DNA of 64,000 nt from Paracoccaceae bacterium. Lineage in GTDB: Bacteria > Pseudomonadota > Alphaproteobacteria > Rhodobacterales > Rhodobacteraceae. Positions 1 through 9,331 of this stretch are shown here, one piece after another. Where the stretch lies: positions 248,001 to 312,000 of the forward strand of contig QWDA01000001.1 in assembly GCA_003605175.1 (NCBI GenBank), read 5' to 3'. The notes below the pieces were generated by a model, which saw only the letters and a list, made by a program, of their open reading frames with translations, did not search any database and was not told where the DNA came from. The position numbers and the translations under genes were made by a program. The first letter of the stretch is position 1. Each line of letters begins with the position of its first letter.

Positions 1-92
1 AGAAGCAGGCTCGGCCAAGAGAGCAGCGCCGCGCGGAGGGGGCTGTCCAGGCGGTCGGGGATGTGGCGGGCAGTCAGGCTCGTGTCCTTCAT
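1..92 (-). CDS. rhaQ: Rhamnose ABC transporter permease, second subunit (partial)
   Basis: Only the first 30 or so codons lie in the window; the gene runs off the left edge. Translation from the ATG at 92 begins MKDTSLTARHIPDRL, a plausible cytoplasmic lead before the first membrane helix of a sugar ABC permease. Its ATG overlaps the stop of the preceding permease (ATGA), as between the other genes of this operon. Rhizobial rha operons carry two permease genes, rhaP and rhaQ, after the ATPase gene. The assignment therefore rests on position and the start overlap, not on domain evidence. Confidence 0.6.
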   Translation of the reverse strand, partial: MKDTSLTARHIPDRLDSPLRAALLSWPSLL

Positions 93-1069
93 TGGGCGGG
101 CTCCGCGGTGCGGAGGATCAGGCGGCCGCCGCGCCGGTCGCTCCTTGCGTTGAGGATCACGGCGAGGATGATCGCCGCGCCCGAGATCGCCATCTGCCAG
201 AAGGGCGAGATGTTGATGACCGGAAGCGCGGAGTTGACCACGCCGAGGAACAGCGCGCCGAGGAGCGCACCCGCAACGGTGCCGACGCCGCCGGCGATGG
301 AGATTCCGCCGATCACGCAGGCGGCGACGATGGTGAGCTCGTAGCCGCGCGCCACTTCCACCGAGCCGATGACATAGCGCGAGACCCAGAGATAGCCGCA
401 GAAGCCCGACAGCGCGCCGGAGAGGCAGAAGGCGGTGAACTGGGTGCGGCCCACGTCGATCCCGGCATAGACCGAGGCGGTGGGGTTGACGCCGACGGCG
501 TAGAACGACCGGCCGAGCGCGGTGCGGGTCATCAGGAGGAAGAAGCCGGCGGCGATGACGATCGCGTACCAGCTCAGGACCGGGAGGCCGAGGAAGGGCA
601 GGCGGGTGTACTGGATGAAGTCGGGCGACATCTGGTCGGCATTCACCCATTGCCCGCCGGCGATGAGGAAGATCGCGCCGCGGTAGATCGTGAGCGTGCC
701 GAGCGTGACCACGATGGCCGGAATGCCCAATCGCCAGACCAGCGCGCCGTTCAGCGCGCCGAGGCAGAGGCCGACAAGCGCGGCCATCGCCATCAGGAGC
801 GGCACCGGGATCGCGGGATGGGCGGCGTTGACGAGCGCGACGATCATGCCGGTGAGCGCGAGGTTCGAGGCCATGGAGAGGTCGATGCAGCGGGTCAGGA
901 TCACCGTCATCTGGCCGAGCGCGAGGATCATCAGGATCGCGGTGTTGTTGAAGATGCCGAGGAGGTTCTCGGCGCCGGCGAAGCCCGGCGCACGGGTGGC
1001 GGTGGCAAGCGCGATGGCGGCGACGGTGAGGGCGAGCCACAGCTCGCGGGATCGGACGAGGCCCATCAT
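89..1069 (-). CDS. rhaP: L-rhamnose ABC transporter permease
   Basis: This is an inner-membrane permease of the branched-chain/ribose type (BPD_transp_2 family), about 326 residues, with eight or more hydrophobic stretches. It includes the conserved segment GQMTVILTRCIDLSMAS after the second helix and a GGISIAGGVGTV motif near the C-terminus, which is the EAA-like loop that docks the ATPase. I chose the ATG at 1069 because it forms an ATGA overlap with the rhaT stop; the open frame extends upstream, but only inside rhaT. With RhaQ it forms the channel that passes rhamnose from RhaS to the cytoplasm. Confidence 0.88.
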   Translation of the reverse strand: MMGLVRSRELWLALTVAAIALATATRAPGFAGAENLLGIFNNTAILMILALGQMTVILTRCIDLSMASNLALTGMIVALVNAAHPAIPVPLLMAMAALVGLCLGALNGALVWRLGIPAIVVTLGTLTIYRGAIFLIAGGQWVNADQMSPDFIQYTRLPFLGLPVLSWYAIVIAAGFFLLMTRTALGRSFYAVGVNPTASVYAGIDVGRTQFTAFCLSGALSGFCGYLWVSRYVIGSVEVARGYELTIVAACVIGGISIAGGVGTVAGALLGALFLGVVNSALPVINISPFWQMAISGAAIILAVILNARSDRRGGRLILRTAEPAQ

Positions 1070-2574
1070 GCCGCGGTCTCCGCGATATCGGCCGCCATCC
1101 GCACGAGGGTTTCGGCGTCGAGCCTGCCATCGTTGGCGTAGGTGCCCGCGATCCGGCCCTCGCGCATGATCACGATCCGATCGCTCATGCCCATCACCTC
1201 GGGAAGCTCGGAGGAGACCATGATGACGCTCAGCCCCTGGGCCACGAGTTCGCCCATGAACGCATGGACGGCGGCCTTGGATCCGATGTCGATGCCCTTG
1301 GTCGGTTCGTCGAGGATGATGACCCGGGGTCTTGTAGCGAGCCATTTGGCGATCACCACCTTCTGCTGGTTGCCGCCGGAGAGCGTGCCCGCGCTCTGGC
1401 TGAGCGAGGCGGCGCGCAGGTCGAGCCGTTCGGAATAGTCGCGGCTGAGCGCGAATTCCTCCGCAAGGCGCAGGAAGCCGTGGCGCGAGGTCTTGCCGAG
1501 CGAGGGGAGCGAGATGTTCTGGAAGATCGGCAATTCGGTGACGACGCCCTGCTTGCCGCGTTCCTCGGGCACGTAGACGATGCCGGCGGCCACCGCGTCG
1601 GCGGGCGAGCGCGGCGCGACCGGCTGGCCGTCGAGCGTGATCGTGCCGCCCGAGGGCTGGGTGATGCCGAAGATCGCCTGCATCACCTCGCTGCGGCCGG
1701 CGCCGACGAGGCCGTAGAAGCCGAGGATCTCGCCCTCGTTCAGCTCGAAGGAGATGTCGGCGAATTCGGTCGGGTGGCTCAGCCCCGAAACCCGGAGGAC
1801 CGGCGCGCCGATGGCGATCTCCTGCTTGGGAAAGACCTGATCGACCGAGCGGCCGACCATCATGCGGACGATCTCGTCCTGGCCGGTTTCGCCGACCATC
1901 CCCTTGCCCACCATCTCGCCATCGCGGAACACGGTGAAGCGGTCGGCGATGCGATAGATCTCGTCGAACTTGTGCGAGATGAACAGAATTGCGCGACCGT
2001 CGCGGCGAAGCATGTCGATCAGCGCGAACAGCTCCTCGATCTCGCGATGCGAGAGCGCGGCGGTGGGTTCGTCCATGATGACGATATCCGCCTTGATCGA
2101 CAGCGCCCGGGCGACGGCGACGAGGTGCTTGTTGGCGATGCCGAGCTCTTTCAGCCGCGCGGAGGGGGAGATGTGGCTTGCGCCCATCCCGGTGAGCAGC
2201 CGTTGTGCCTCGGCGCGCATCCCGCGCCAGTCGATGGTGCCGAAGCGGGTTCTGGGGGCGTGGCCGAGAAAGATGTTCTCGGCGACGCTCAGCTCGTCGA
2301 ACAGCACGGTTTCCTGGTGGATGGCGGTGATGCCCTTCTCGAAGGCCGCATGGGCCGAGGGCAGCGTGACGGGCGTGCCGGCCACCGCGATCTGGCCCTC
2401 GTCGGGCTGGTAGATCCCGGTCATCACCTTGACGAGGGTCGACTTGCCGGCGCCGTTCTCGCCGATCAGCGCGGTCACCTCGCCCGGGTAGAGCTCGAGG
2501 CTCACGCCGTTCAGGGCCTTCACGCCGGGGAAGGATTTCGAGATGCCCGTCAGTGCGAGCGTCGGTTCGGTCAT
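1066..2574 (-). CDS. rhaT: L-rhamnose ABC transporter ATP-binding protein
   Basis: This is a duplicated sugar ABC ATPase of the RbsA/XylG type, 502 residues. The first domain has Walker A GENGAGKST at residues 38-46 and Walker B IVIMDEPTAAL. The second has a degenerate Walker A (GLVGAGRSE, about residue 290), signature LSGGNQQK (about 396) and Walker B IILDEPTKGID. A catalytically weak second P-loop is normal for this family. It powers uptake through RhaP/RhaQ. The ATG at 2574 starts the conserved MTEPTLALTGISKSF; the in-frame extension upstream is unlike the family. The gap to rhaS is 136 bases and the next gene overlaps by 4. The name follows the rhizobial convention, not the unrelated E. 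coli RhaT symporter. Confidence 0.92.
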   Translation of the reverse strand: MTEPTLALTGISKSFPGVKALNGVSLELYPGEVTALIGENGAGKSTLVKVMTGIYQPDEGQIAVAGTPVTLPSAHAAFEKGITAIHQETVLFDELSVAENIFLGHAPRTRFGTIDWRGMRAEAQRLLTGMGASHISPSARLKELGIANKHLVAVARALSIKADIVIMDEPTAALSHREIEELFALIDMLRRDGRAILFISHKFDEIYRIADRFTVFRDGEMVGKGMVGETGQDEIVRMMVGRSVDQVFPKQEIAIGAPVLRVSGLSHPTEFADISFELNEGEILGFYGLVGAGRSEVMQAIFGITQPSGGTITLDGQPVAPRSPADAVAAGIVYVPEERGKQGVVTELPIFQNISLPSLGKTSRHGFLRLAEEFALSRDYSERLDLRAASLSQSAGTLSGGNQQKVVIAKWLATRPRVIILDEPTKGIDIGSKAAVHAFMGELVAQGLSVIMVSSELPEVMGMSDRIVIMREGRIAGTYANDGRLDAETLVRMAADIAETAA

Positions 2575-2710
2575 GGGGCGGCCTCTCCCTGCAAGGCGCT
2601 TTACGGGGAGCCTGCGCCCGGCTGCGCTTTCATGGCAAGGCTGGCGGTCGGCACGGAATGCGAAGACTGTGGGCCGGCGACGCATCGGGGCGCGCCGCCG
2701 GTCCGGATTC

Positions 2711-3703
2711 TCAGTAGATCTTCGAGAATTCCTCGATGTTCGAGGCGTCGAACTGGTAGGGCGGGGCCATCGCGGCCGCGTTGGTTTCGTCGAGCGTGAT
2801 CTCGCCCACATGGCCGATGGAGAGCGTGGCACCTGGCTTGGCTTCCGCGCCGCCGATCAGCTGGTGCGAGAGGTAGACCGCCGAATAGCCCAGGTCGATC
2901 GGGTTCCACAGCGCCACCGCCTGCGAGGCGCCGTTGTCGATGAACTGCTTGAACTCCGAGGGCAGGGCGAGGCCGGTGACGTTGATCTTGCCGGTCAGCC
3001 CCTCGTCGGTCACGACCTGCGCGGCGGCGACCACGCCGACGGTGGTCGGCGCGATGATCGCCTTGAGGTTCGGGTAGCTGGCGATCAGGCCCTTGGCCTC
3101 GTCGGTGCTCTTTACCGAGTCGTCGTCGCCATAGACCACGGCCACGAGGTTGATGTCCGGGAACTCCGTCGGCAGCGCCGCCTTCGCCGCTTCGATCCAG
3201 GCGTTCTGGTTCGTCGCCGTCGAGGAGGCCGAGAGGATCGCCACGTCACCGCCTTCGGGCAGGTAGTCGGCAGCGAGCTTGATGATGGTGGTACCGATCA
3301 GATCGGTGTCGGAGGGGTTCAGGTGCAGCATCCGGCCCTCCGGCGCGACGCCCGAATCCCAGGAGATCACCTTGATTCCGCGATCCATCGCCTTCTTCAG
3401 GACGGGAACCAGCGCGTCGGGGTCGTTGGCCGAGATCGCGATCGCGTCGACCTGCTGCGCGATCAGCGAGTTGACGATCTCGATCTGCCCTTCGGCGGTG
3501 GCCGAAGTCGGGCCGGTATAGATCACCTCGATATCGCCGATCTCCTCGGCCGCCTGCTGCGCGCCCTTGGCCGCGGCGTCGAAGAAGCCGTTGCCGAGCG
3601 ATTTCACCACGAGCGCGATCCGTTCCGCCGCGCTCGCGGGGACGGCTGCGAAGGCCAGTGCGGAGAGCGCGGCGGCTCCCACCAGTTTCGATGCGAATCT
3701 CAT
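2711..3703 (-). CDS. rhaS: Periplasmic rhamnose-binding protein
   Basis: This is a 330-residue periplasmic binding protein of the ribose/LacI-like type (Peripla_BP_4). A signal peptide covers residues 1-25 (MRFASKLVGAAALSALAFA, cleaved after ASA). The mature protein begins with the typical first strand ERIALVVKSLGNGFFDA and carries the sugar-pocket segment VDAIAISANDPDALVP. It delivers L-rhamnose to RhaT/P/Q. It lies directly downstream of rhaR and upstream of rhaT, matching the rhizobial rhaRSTPQ order. Specificity for rhamnose is inferred from the linked rhaD and rhaI genes. Confidence 0.9.
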   Translation of the reverse strand: MRFASKLVGAAALSALAFAAVPASAAERIALVVKSLGNGFFDAAAKGAQQAAEEIGDIEVIYTGPTSATAEGQIEIVNSLIAQQVDAIAISANDPDALVPVLKKAMDRGIKVISWDSGVAPEGRMLHLNPSDTDLIGTTIIKLAADYLPEGGDVAILSASSTATNQNAWIEAAKAALPTEFPDINLVAVVYGDDDSVKSTDEAKGLIASYPNLKAIIAPTTVGVVAAAQVVTDEGLTGKINVTGLALPSEFKQFIDNGASQAVALWNPIDLGYSAVYLSHQLIGGAEAKPGATLSIGHVGEITLDETNAAAMAPPYQFDASNIEEFSKIY

Positions 3704-3755
3704 TTGTCGTTTCCTCCCTTGTGTTTCGGTCTTTTCGTCTTGCGCCGGCGCCGTT

Positions 3756-4565
3756 TCAGGCGACCGACGCGGAACCCCGCTTCGCCTCCGCCTTGCCCTC
3801 CGCGATGACGAGGCGGACGCCCGCGGCCTCCAGCATCGCCCGGTCTGCCTGACGCAGGCCGGGATCGGTGATCACCGTGCTGACCCGGCCCAGTTCGCAG
3901 AGGATCATGCTGGTGCGCTCGCGGAACTTCGAGCTGTCGGCCAGCACGATCAGCTCGTCGGCCTGGTCGATCAGCGCGAGCTCGGACTGGACGATCAGCG
4001 GGTCGGCCTCCATCAGCCCGTGCGGGCCGATGCCCTGGCAGCCGATGAACATCTTGCGCGCGTAGAAGTGGCTGGCGACCACGCCGCCGAAGGGCGACAG
4101 CACCACGTTCTGTTCGCGGTAGATCGTGCCGCCCGGAATCACCACGCTGTTGCGCGAATTGTGGATCAGGTACTCGGCCATCGGGAAGGAGTTGGTGAAC
4201 ACCGACAGCCGTTTCGAGACGAGATGCGGCCCCATCTGATAGGTGGTCGTGCCGCCGTTGATGATGATCTGCTCGCCGTCCGAGCACATTTCGGCGGCGG
4301 CCCGCGCGATGGCGCGCTTGGCGCCGAGATTGCGCGATTCGTTGACCGAGAAGGGGCGGCCCAGAAGCGCGCTCTGTTCGGGCGGGTTCACCGCCTCGGC
4401 GCCGCCGCGCACCCGCCGCAGCACGCCCCGGACATGGAGCGCCGCGATGTCGCGGCGGATCGTCGCCTCGGAGGCGCCGGTGATCTCGACAAGGTCGGCG
4501 ACGCTGGCCACGGGCCGCGCCTGAACGGTCGCGAGAATGATCTTCTGACGTTCGTTCTCGTGCAA
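3756..4565 (-). CDS. rhaR: DeoR-family regulator of rhamnose genes
   Basis: This 269-residue DeoR-type repressor has an N-terminal winged helix-turn-helix at about residues 18-52 (LVEITGASEATIRRDIAAL) and a C-terminal sugar-phosphate sensing domain with GGTTTYQMGP and GGTIYREQNVV. The start appears to be TTG at 4565, supported by a strong ribosome site (GGGGGAGG) a few bases upstream; no ATG in this frame fits as well. It is first in the leftward rha operon and divergent from rhaD. It probably controls both directions through the repeated GTCAAT sites in the 180-base gap and responds to a phosphorylated rhamnose intermediate (inference). Confidence 0.87.
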   Translation of the reverse strand: MHENERQKIILATVQARPVASVADLVEITGASEATIRRDIAALHVRGVLRRVRGGAEAVNPPEQSALLGRPFSVNESRNLGAKRAIARAAAEMCSDGEQIIINGGTTTYQMGPHLVSKRLSVFTNSFPMAEYLIHNSRNSVVIPGGTIYREQNVVLSPFGGVVASHFYARKMFIGCQGIGPHGLMEADPLIVQSELALIDQADELIVLADSSKFRERTSMILCELGRVSTVITDPGLRQADRAMLEAAGVRLVIAEGKAEAKRGSASVA

Positions 4566-4607
4566 GACGGCCTCCCCCTGATCTTCGAGTCAGTTCCACC
4601 AACTTCG

Positions 4608-4684
4608 GTCAATGTCAATCATGATTTGTCAATGTTCGGTCAATTTCGCGCGTGAACCGGCAATCGTGATTGCTTTTGATTGAC
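4608..4684. promoter_or_regulatory. Divergent rha control region with repeated GTCAAT
   Basis: The 180-base gap between rhaR and rhaD holds four direct GTCAAT hexamers, at 4608-4613, 4614-4619, 4628-4633 and 4639-4644, and one inverted ATTGAC at 4679-4684. The first and fourth sit in a longer shared word, TTCGGTCAAT. This is the most AT-rich stretch nearby. DeoR proteins usually bind repeated short direct or inverted sites, so these are candidate RhaR operators for both promoters. I could not fix the promoter hexamers. Confidence 0.5.
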
Positions 4685-4745
4685 AATGCCGGCAAACCAT
4701 GGGCCTGTCCGGAAACGCAAGCGTTACGGGAAAGCCGGGGGGATC

Positions 4746-6839
4746 ATGTCCAAATCAGCTGGAATCGCGAACCTTTGGGACGAGGGCAAGGCCGCGGCGA
4801 TGACCGAGGCGGATCGGCTGGTCTACCGGTCGAACCTGCTTGGTGCGGACAAGCGGGTGACGAATTACGGCGGTGGCAACACCTCGTCGAAGATCACGGA
4901 GACCGATCCGCTGACCGGCGAGGAGGTGGAGGTGCTCTGGGTCAAGGGCTCGGGCGGCGATGTGGGCACGATCGGGCTCGACGGGTTCGCGACGCTCTAC
5001 ATGGACAGGCTCCGGGCGCTGAAGGGGCTCTATCGCGGGGTCGAACACGAGGACGAGATGGTGGGCTACCTGCCGCATTGCACATTCGGCCTGAACCCGC
5101 GCGCGGCCTCGATCGACACACCCCTGCACGCCTATGTGCCGCGGCGCTTCGTCGACCACATGCATCCCGACGCGGTGATCGCCATCGCGGCGTCGGAGGA
5201 TTCGCGGGCGCTGACCGAGGAGATCTTCGGCGGCCGTATCGGCTGGCTGCCATGGAAGCGGCCCGGGTTCGAACTGGGGCTCTGGCTGGAGAAGTTCTGC
5301 CTGGAGAACCCGGAAGCGGAGGGCGTGGTGCTGGAAGGGCACGGGCTCTTCACCTGGGGCGACACGCCGAAAGGGTGCTACGAGACGACGCTGGCGGCGA
5401 TCAACCGGGCCATGGCGTGGCTGGACGGGCGCTCGGCCGGCGCCGGGGCCTTCGGGGGCGCGGCGGTGGCGGCGCTCGACGCCGAGGCGCGGCGTGGCGT
5501 GGCCGCGCGGCTGATGCCGGCGATTCGCGGGCTGATCTCGGCCGCGAGCCCGAAGGTCGGGCATTTCGACGACAGCGCGGCGGTGCTGGATTTCGTTTGT
5601 TCGAACGATCTGCGCCCGCTCGCCGCCCTGGGCACGTCCTGTCCCGACCATTTCCTGCGCACCAAGATCCGGCCGCTGGTGGTCGATTTCGACCCGGCGA
5701 ACCCGGATGTGGAGGCCCTGCTTGGCGGGCTGGCGCAGGCCATCGCCGCCTATCGCGAGGACTACGCGGCCTATTACGCGCGGTGCCGGCACGAGGACAG
5801 CCCGGCGATCCGCGACCCGAACGCGGTGGTCTATCTGGTGCCGGGCGTCGGCATGATCACCTTCGCCAAGGACAAGGCGACGGCGCGGATCTCGAGCGAG
5901 TTCTACATCAACGCGATCAACGTGATGCGCGGCGCCTCGAGCGTGTCGACCTATCAGGGCCTCTCGGAGCAGGAAGCCTTCGATATCGAGTACTGGCTTC
6001 TGGAGGAGGCCAAGCTGCAGCGGATGCCGAAGCCGAAGGCGCTGGCGGGCCGGATCGCGCTGGTCACCGGCGGCGCGGGCGGAATCGGCAAGGCGACCGC
6101 GGCGCGGCTCCTGCGCGAGGGCGCCTGCGTGGTGCTGGCGGATATCGACGCTGCGGCGCTTGTGGCGGCGAAGGATGAACTGGCGGCGGCGTTCGGCGGC
6201 GATGCCGTCCGGAGCGCGACCGTCGATGTGACCCGCGAAGAGGACGTGAGCGCCGGGATGGCGGTGGCGGCATTGGAATATGGCGGGCTCGACATCCTGG
6301 TGTCGAATGCGGGCCTCGCCTCCTCGGCCTCGGTCGAGGAGACCAGCCTCGCGCTCTGGAACCGCAACATGGATATCCTCTCGACCGGGTATTTCCTGGT
6401 GAGCCGCGAGGCGTTCAGGCTGTTCCGAACCCAGAAGATCGGCGGCAGCGTGGTGTTCGTCGCCTCGAAGAACGGGCTCGCGGCCTCGCCGAATGCCTCG
6501 GCCTATTGCACGGCGAAGGCCGCCGAGATCCATCTTGCGCGCTGCCTAGCGCTGGAGGGGGCGGAGGCGCAGATCAGGGTGAACGTGGTCAATCCCGACG
6601 CGGTACTGCGCGGCTCGAAGATCTGGACCGGCGAGTGGAAGGAACAGCGCGCGGCGGCCTACAGCATGTCGACGGATGAGTTGGAGGAGCATTACCGCAA
6701 GCGCTCGATGCTGAAGCGCTCGGTCTTCCCCGAGGACGTGGCCGAGGCGATCTATTTCCTGGCCTCAGACGCTTCGGCGAAATCGACCGGCAATATCGTG
6801 AATGTCGATGCCGGGAACGCGCAGGCATTCACGCGCTGA
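4746..6839 (+). CDS. rhaD: Bifunctional rhamnulose-1-phosphate aldolase / lactaldehyde dehydrogenase
   Basis: This is a two-domain fusion of 697 residues. The N-terminal class II aldolase/adducin domain (about 20-400) shows YGGGNTSSK and a His cluster (VDHMHPDA) for the metal. It splits rhamnulose-1-phosphate into DHAP and L-lactaldehyde. The C-terminal short-chain dehydrogenase (about 434-697) has the Rossmann motif TGGAGGIG and catalytic YCTAK (about 585), and by family knowledge oxidises lactaldehyde to lactate. The ATG at 4746 follows a G-rich ribosome site (GGGGGGATC). The open frame starts 22 codons earlier, but that extension lies in the regulatory region. The gene is first in the rightward operon, 20 bases before rhaI. 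Confidence 0.93.
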   Translation: MSKSAGIANLWDEGKAAAMTEADRLVYRSNLLGADKRVTNYGGGNTSSKITETDPLTGEEVEVLWVKGSGGDVGTIGLDGFATLYMDRLRALKGLYRGVEHEDEMVGYLPHCTFGLNPRAASIDTPLHAYVPRRFVDHMHPDAVIAIAASEDSRALTEEIFGGRIGWLPWKRPGFELGLWLEKFCLENPEAEGVVLEGHGLFTWGDTPKGCYETTLAAINRAMAWLDGRSAGAGAFGGAAVAALDAEARRGVAARLMPAIRGLISAASPKVGHFDDSAAVLDFVCSNDLRPLAALGTSCPDHFLRTKIRPLVVDFDPANPDVEALLGGLAQAIAAYREDYAAYYARCRHEDSPAIRDPNAVVYLVPGVGMITFAKDKATARISSEFYINAINVMRGASSVSTYQGLSEQEAFDIEYWLLEEAKLQRMPKPKALAGRIALVTGGAGGIGKATAARLLREGACVVLADIDAAALVAAKDELAAAFGGDAVRSATVDVTREEDVSAGMAVAALEYGGLDILVSNAGLASSASVEETSLALWNRNMDILSTGYFLVSREAFRLFRTQKIGGSVVFVASKNGLAASPNASAYCTAKAAEIHLARCLALEGAEAQIRVNVVNPDAVLRGSKIWTGEWKEQRAAAYSMSTDELEEHYRKRSMLKRSVFPEDVAEAIYFLASDASAKSTGNIVNVDAGNAQAFTR

Positions 6840-6859
6840 GCGCATCTGGGGAGGAGACG

Positions 6860-8140
6860 ATGGCGAAGATCGCTGAGGATGTCATCGCGGCGGAGAACGC
6901 GCGCGCGGGGGCGGCGCTTGAGGCGGATTACGCGGCGCTGGGCGAGCAGCTCGCGCGGCGGGGTGTCGATATCGACGCGGTGAAGCGGAAGGTCGCGGGC
7001 TATGGCGTGGCGATCCCGTCCTGGGGCGTCGGCACCGGCGGCACCCGCTTCGCGCGGTTTCCCGGGCCCGGCGAGCCGCGCGACATCTTCGACAAGCTCG
7101 ACGATTGTGCGGTGATCCACCGGCTGACCGGCGCGACTCCCACGGTGTCGCTGCATATCCCCTGGGACATGGCGCCGGCGGAAGACCTGAATTCCAAGGC
7201 CGAGGAACTGGGGCTCGGCTTCGACGCGATGAATTCGAACACGTTCCAGGACCAGCCGGGGCAGGCGCGGAGCTACAAGTTCGGCTCGCTCAGCCATAGC
7301 GACCCGGCGACGCGGGCGCAGGCGGTGGAGCACAATCTCGAATGCATCGCGCTCGGCCGCGAGATCGGCTCGAAGGCGCTGACGGTCTGGGTCGGCGACG
7401 GTTCCAACTTTCCGGGCCAGGCGAATTTCACGCGGCAGTTCGAGCGCTATCTTGAGGCGGCCAAGGCGATCTATGCCGCGCTGCCCGGGGATTGGCGGCT
7501 CTTCACCGAGCACAAGATGTACGAGCCGGCCTTCTATTCGACCGTGGTGCAGGATTGGGGGACCAACTACCTGATCGCGCAGGAACTGGGCGACAAGGCG
7601 TTCTGCCTCGTCGATCTCGGCCATCACGCGCCGAACGTGAATATCGAGATGATCGTCGCGCGGCTGATCCGGTTCGGCAAGCTCGGCGGGTTCCATTTCA
7701 ACGACAGCAAGTATGGCGATGACGATCTGGATACCGGGTCGATCGACCCCTACCGGCTGTTCCTCGTCTTCAATGAGCTGGTGGAGGCCGAGGGGGTGCC
7801 CGGGTTCGACCCGGCGCACATGCTCGACCAGAGCCACAACGTGACCGACCCGATCGAGAGCCTGATGGTCAGCGCGATGGAGGTGCAGCGCGCCTATGCG
7901 CAGGCGCTACTGGTCGACCGGGCCGCGCTCGCCGGCTTTCAGGACGCCAATGACGCGCTGATGGCGAGCGCGACGCTCAAGGCCGCGTTCCGGACGGATG
8001 TGGAACCGATCCTGGCGATGGCGCGGCGCGAGAAGGGCGCCGCGGCGGACCCGGTGGCGGCCTACCGCGCTTCGGGCTATCGGGCGCGGGTGGCCGCCGA
8101 GCGGCCGGCGGCCTCCGGCAGCGGCGGCGGCATCGTCTGA
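6860..8140 (+). CDS. rhaI: L-rhamnose isomerase, rhizobial type
   Basis: This is a 426-residue xylose-isomerase-like TIM-barrel enzyme that converts L-rhamnose to L-rhamnulose. It belongs to the rhizobial rhamnose-catabolism isomerase family, which is distinct from E. coli RhaA. Visible barrel and metal-site segments include LFTEHKMYEPAFYST, LVDLGHHAPNVNIE and GFHFNDSKYGDDDLDTGS, with Glu, His and Asp in the expected positions. The ATG at 6860 follows GGGGAGGAGA. The rhamnulokinase needed between RhaI and RhaD is expected beyond the left edge with rhaQ. Confidence 0.92.
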   Translation: MAKIAEDVIAAENARAGAALEADYAALGEQLARRGVDIDAVKRKVAGYGVAIPSWGVGTGGTRFARFPGPGEPRDIFDKLDDCAVIHRLTGATPTVSLHIPWDMAPAEDLNSKAEELGLGFDAMNSNTFQDQPGQARSYKFGSLSHSDPATRAQAVEHNLECIALGREIGSKALTVWVGDGSNFPGQANFTRQFERYLEAAKAIYAALPGDWRLFTEHKMYEPAFYSTVVQDWGTNYLIAQELGDKAFCLVDLGHHAPNVNIEMIVARLIRFGKLGGFHFNDSKYGDDDLDTGSIDPYRLFLVFNELVEAEGVPGFDPAHMLDQSHNVTDPIESLMVSAMEVQRAYAQALLVDRAALAGFQDANDALMASATLKAAFRTDVEPILAMARREKGAAADPVAAYRASGYRARVAAERPAASGSGGGIV

Positions 8141-8143
8141 TCC

Positions 8144-8166
8144 CGGGGCAGGCGCTCGCCCGGGCA
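8144..8166. repeat. Intergenic palindromic repeat, copy 1
   Basis: The core GGGCAGGCGCTCGCCC recurs in five other intergenic places in this window (33768, 33892, 34060, 39169, 39311). Here it lies between convergent genes, and the flanking CCCGG/CCGGG extends the dyad, so it could also stop transcription from either side. No T-run follows. Confidence 0.5.
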
Positions 8167-8194
8167 GCTTCCGGCGCGGCTCCGGGCTGCAATC

Positions 8195-9331
8195 CTAGTC
8201 CAGTGTCCGCCGGAACCGCAGCAGCGCGACCGCGGCGAGGACCAGGACGAAGGCGGAAAGCGCCAGGAACGAGCCCGCCACGGTGCCGGCGTCGGCACCC
8301 TTCAGCATGACCGAGCGAATGAGCCGCAGGAAATGGGTGAGCGGAAAGATCTCGCCCAAGGCCTGTGCCCAGCCGGGCATGCCGCGATAGGGGAACATGA
8401 AGCCCGACAGCATCAGCGAGGGCAGGAAGAAAAAGAAGGTGAGCTGCATCGCCTGCATCTGGGTTCTGGCCACGGTGGAGATCAGGTAGCCGAGGAGCAC
8501 CAGCGAGAGGACGAAGATGAAGATCCCGGCCAGGATCACGCCGAGCGCGCCGACGAAGGGGACCGCGAACAGCCCCCGCGCGGCCAGGAGCACCACGGCG
8601 ACCTGCACCGCGCCGACGACGAAATAGGGCAGCACCTTGCCCAGCATAATCTCGAGCGGCGTCGCGGGCATCGAGAGGAGGTTCTCCATGGTGCCGCGCT
8701 CGATCTCGCGGGTGAGCGCCATGGCGGTCATCATCACCATGGTGAGCTGGAGGATCACGCCCAGGAGGCCGGGGACGATGTTGTACTGGGTGATGCCCTC
8801 GGGATTGTAGCGGCGGTGGACCACGACGGCGAGTTGGCTTTCGGCCTGTAGCGCCGCCTCGGCCTCGGCGCCGGTCTCGCGCAGGAGCGCCTCGGCGGCG
8901 ACGGTGCCCAGCGTCGAAATCGCGCCGGAGGCGACGGAAGGGTCGGTGGCGTCGGCCTCGATCAGGATCTGCGGATGGTCGCCGCGTTCGACCCGGCGGC
9001 CGAAATCCGAAGGAACGGTTACCACGAAGGCCACGTCGCCGCGCGCGATCATCGCCTCGGCCTCGGCGGCGGAGGTGACGGGGGCGACGAAGCGGTAATA
9101 GCCGGTGAGCTCCAGTGCGGTGACCATGGCGCGGGTGAAGCGGTCCTGCGTCGGCGCGACGAGGGCGGCGGGGAGCTCCTTCGGGTCGGTATTGATCGCG
9201 AAGCCGAACAGCAGGAGCTGGAGGAGCGGCACGCCCAGCATCATCGCGAAGGTCACCCGGTCGCGCCGCATCTGGATCGATTCCTTCCTGAGGAGCGTCG
9301 CGAGCCGGCCGAGGGAGAGGAAGGTTTTCAT
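8195..9331 (-). CDS. ABC-2 type exporter permease (YbhS/YbhR-like)
   Basis: This 378-residue membrane protein of the ABC-2 permease family has an N-terminal helix after a basic lead (LLRKESIQMRRDR), a large extracytoplasmic domain (about 50-180) and five or so C-terminal helices. It carries the typical segment EIERGTMENLLSMPATPLE. It forms the channel of a drug exporter with the ATPase (4-base ATGA overlap) and the HlyD-like protein upstream. E. coli ybhG-F-S-R has two permease genes; only one is seen here, so a homodimer is likely. The start at 9331 begins MKTFLSLGRLATLL. Confidence 0.88.
   Translation of the reverse strand: MKTFLSLGRLATLLRKESIQMRRDRVTFAMMLGVPLLQLLLFGFAINTDPKELPAALVAPTQDRFTRAMVTALELTGYYRFVAPVTSAAEAEAMIARGDVAFVVTVPSDFGRRVERGDHPQILIEADATDPSVASGAISTLGTVAAEALLRETGAEAEAALQAESQLAVVVHRRYNPEGITQYNIVPGLLGVILQLTMVMMTAMALTREIERGTMENLLSMPATPLEIMLGKVLPYFVVGAVQVAVVLLAARGLFAVPFVGALGVILAGIFIFVLSLVLLGYLISTVARTQMQAMQLTFFFFLPSLMLSGFMFPYRGMPGWAQALGEIFPLTHFLRLIRSVMLKGADAGTVAGSFLALSAFVLVLAAVALLRFRRTLD

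Noticed and set aside
2543-3808. Long plus-strand open frame of 421 codons over the rha transporter genes
   Set aside because: It is antisense to rhaS/rhaT, Arg/Gly-rich, and explained by codon bias of the real genes.
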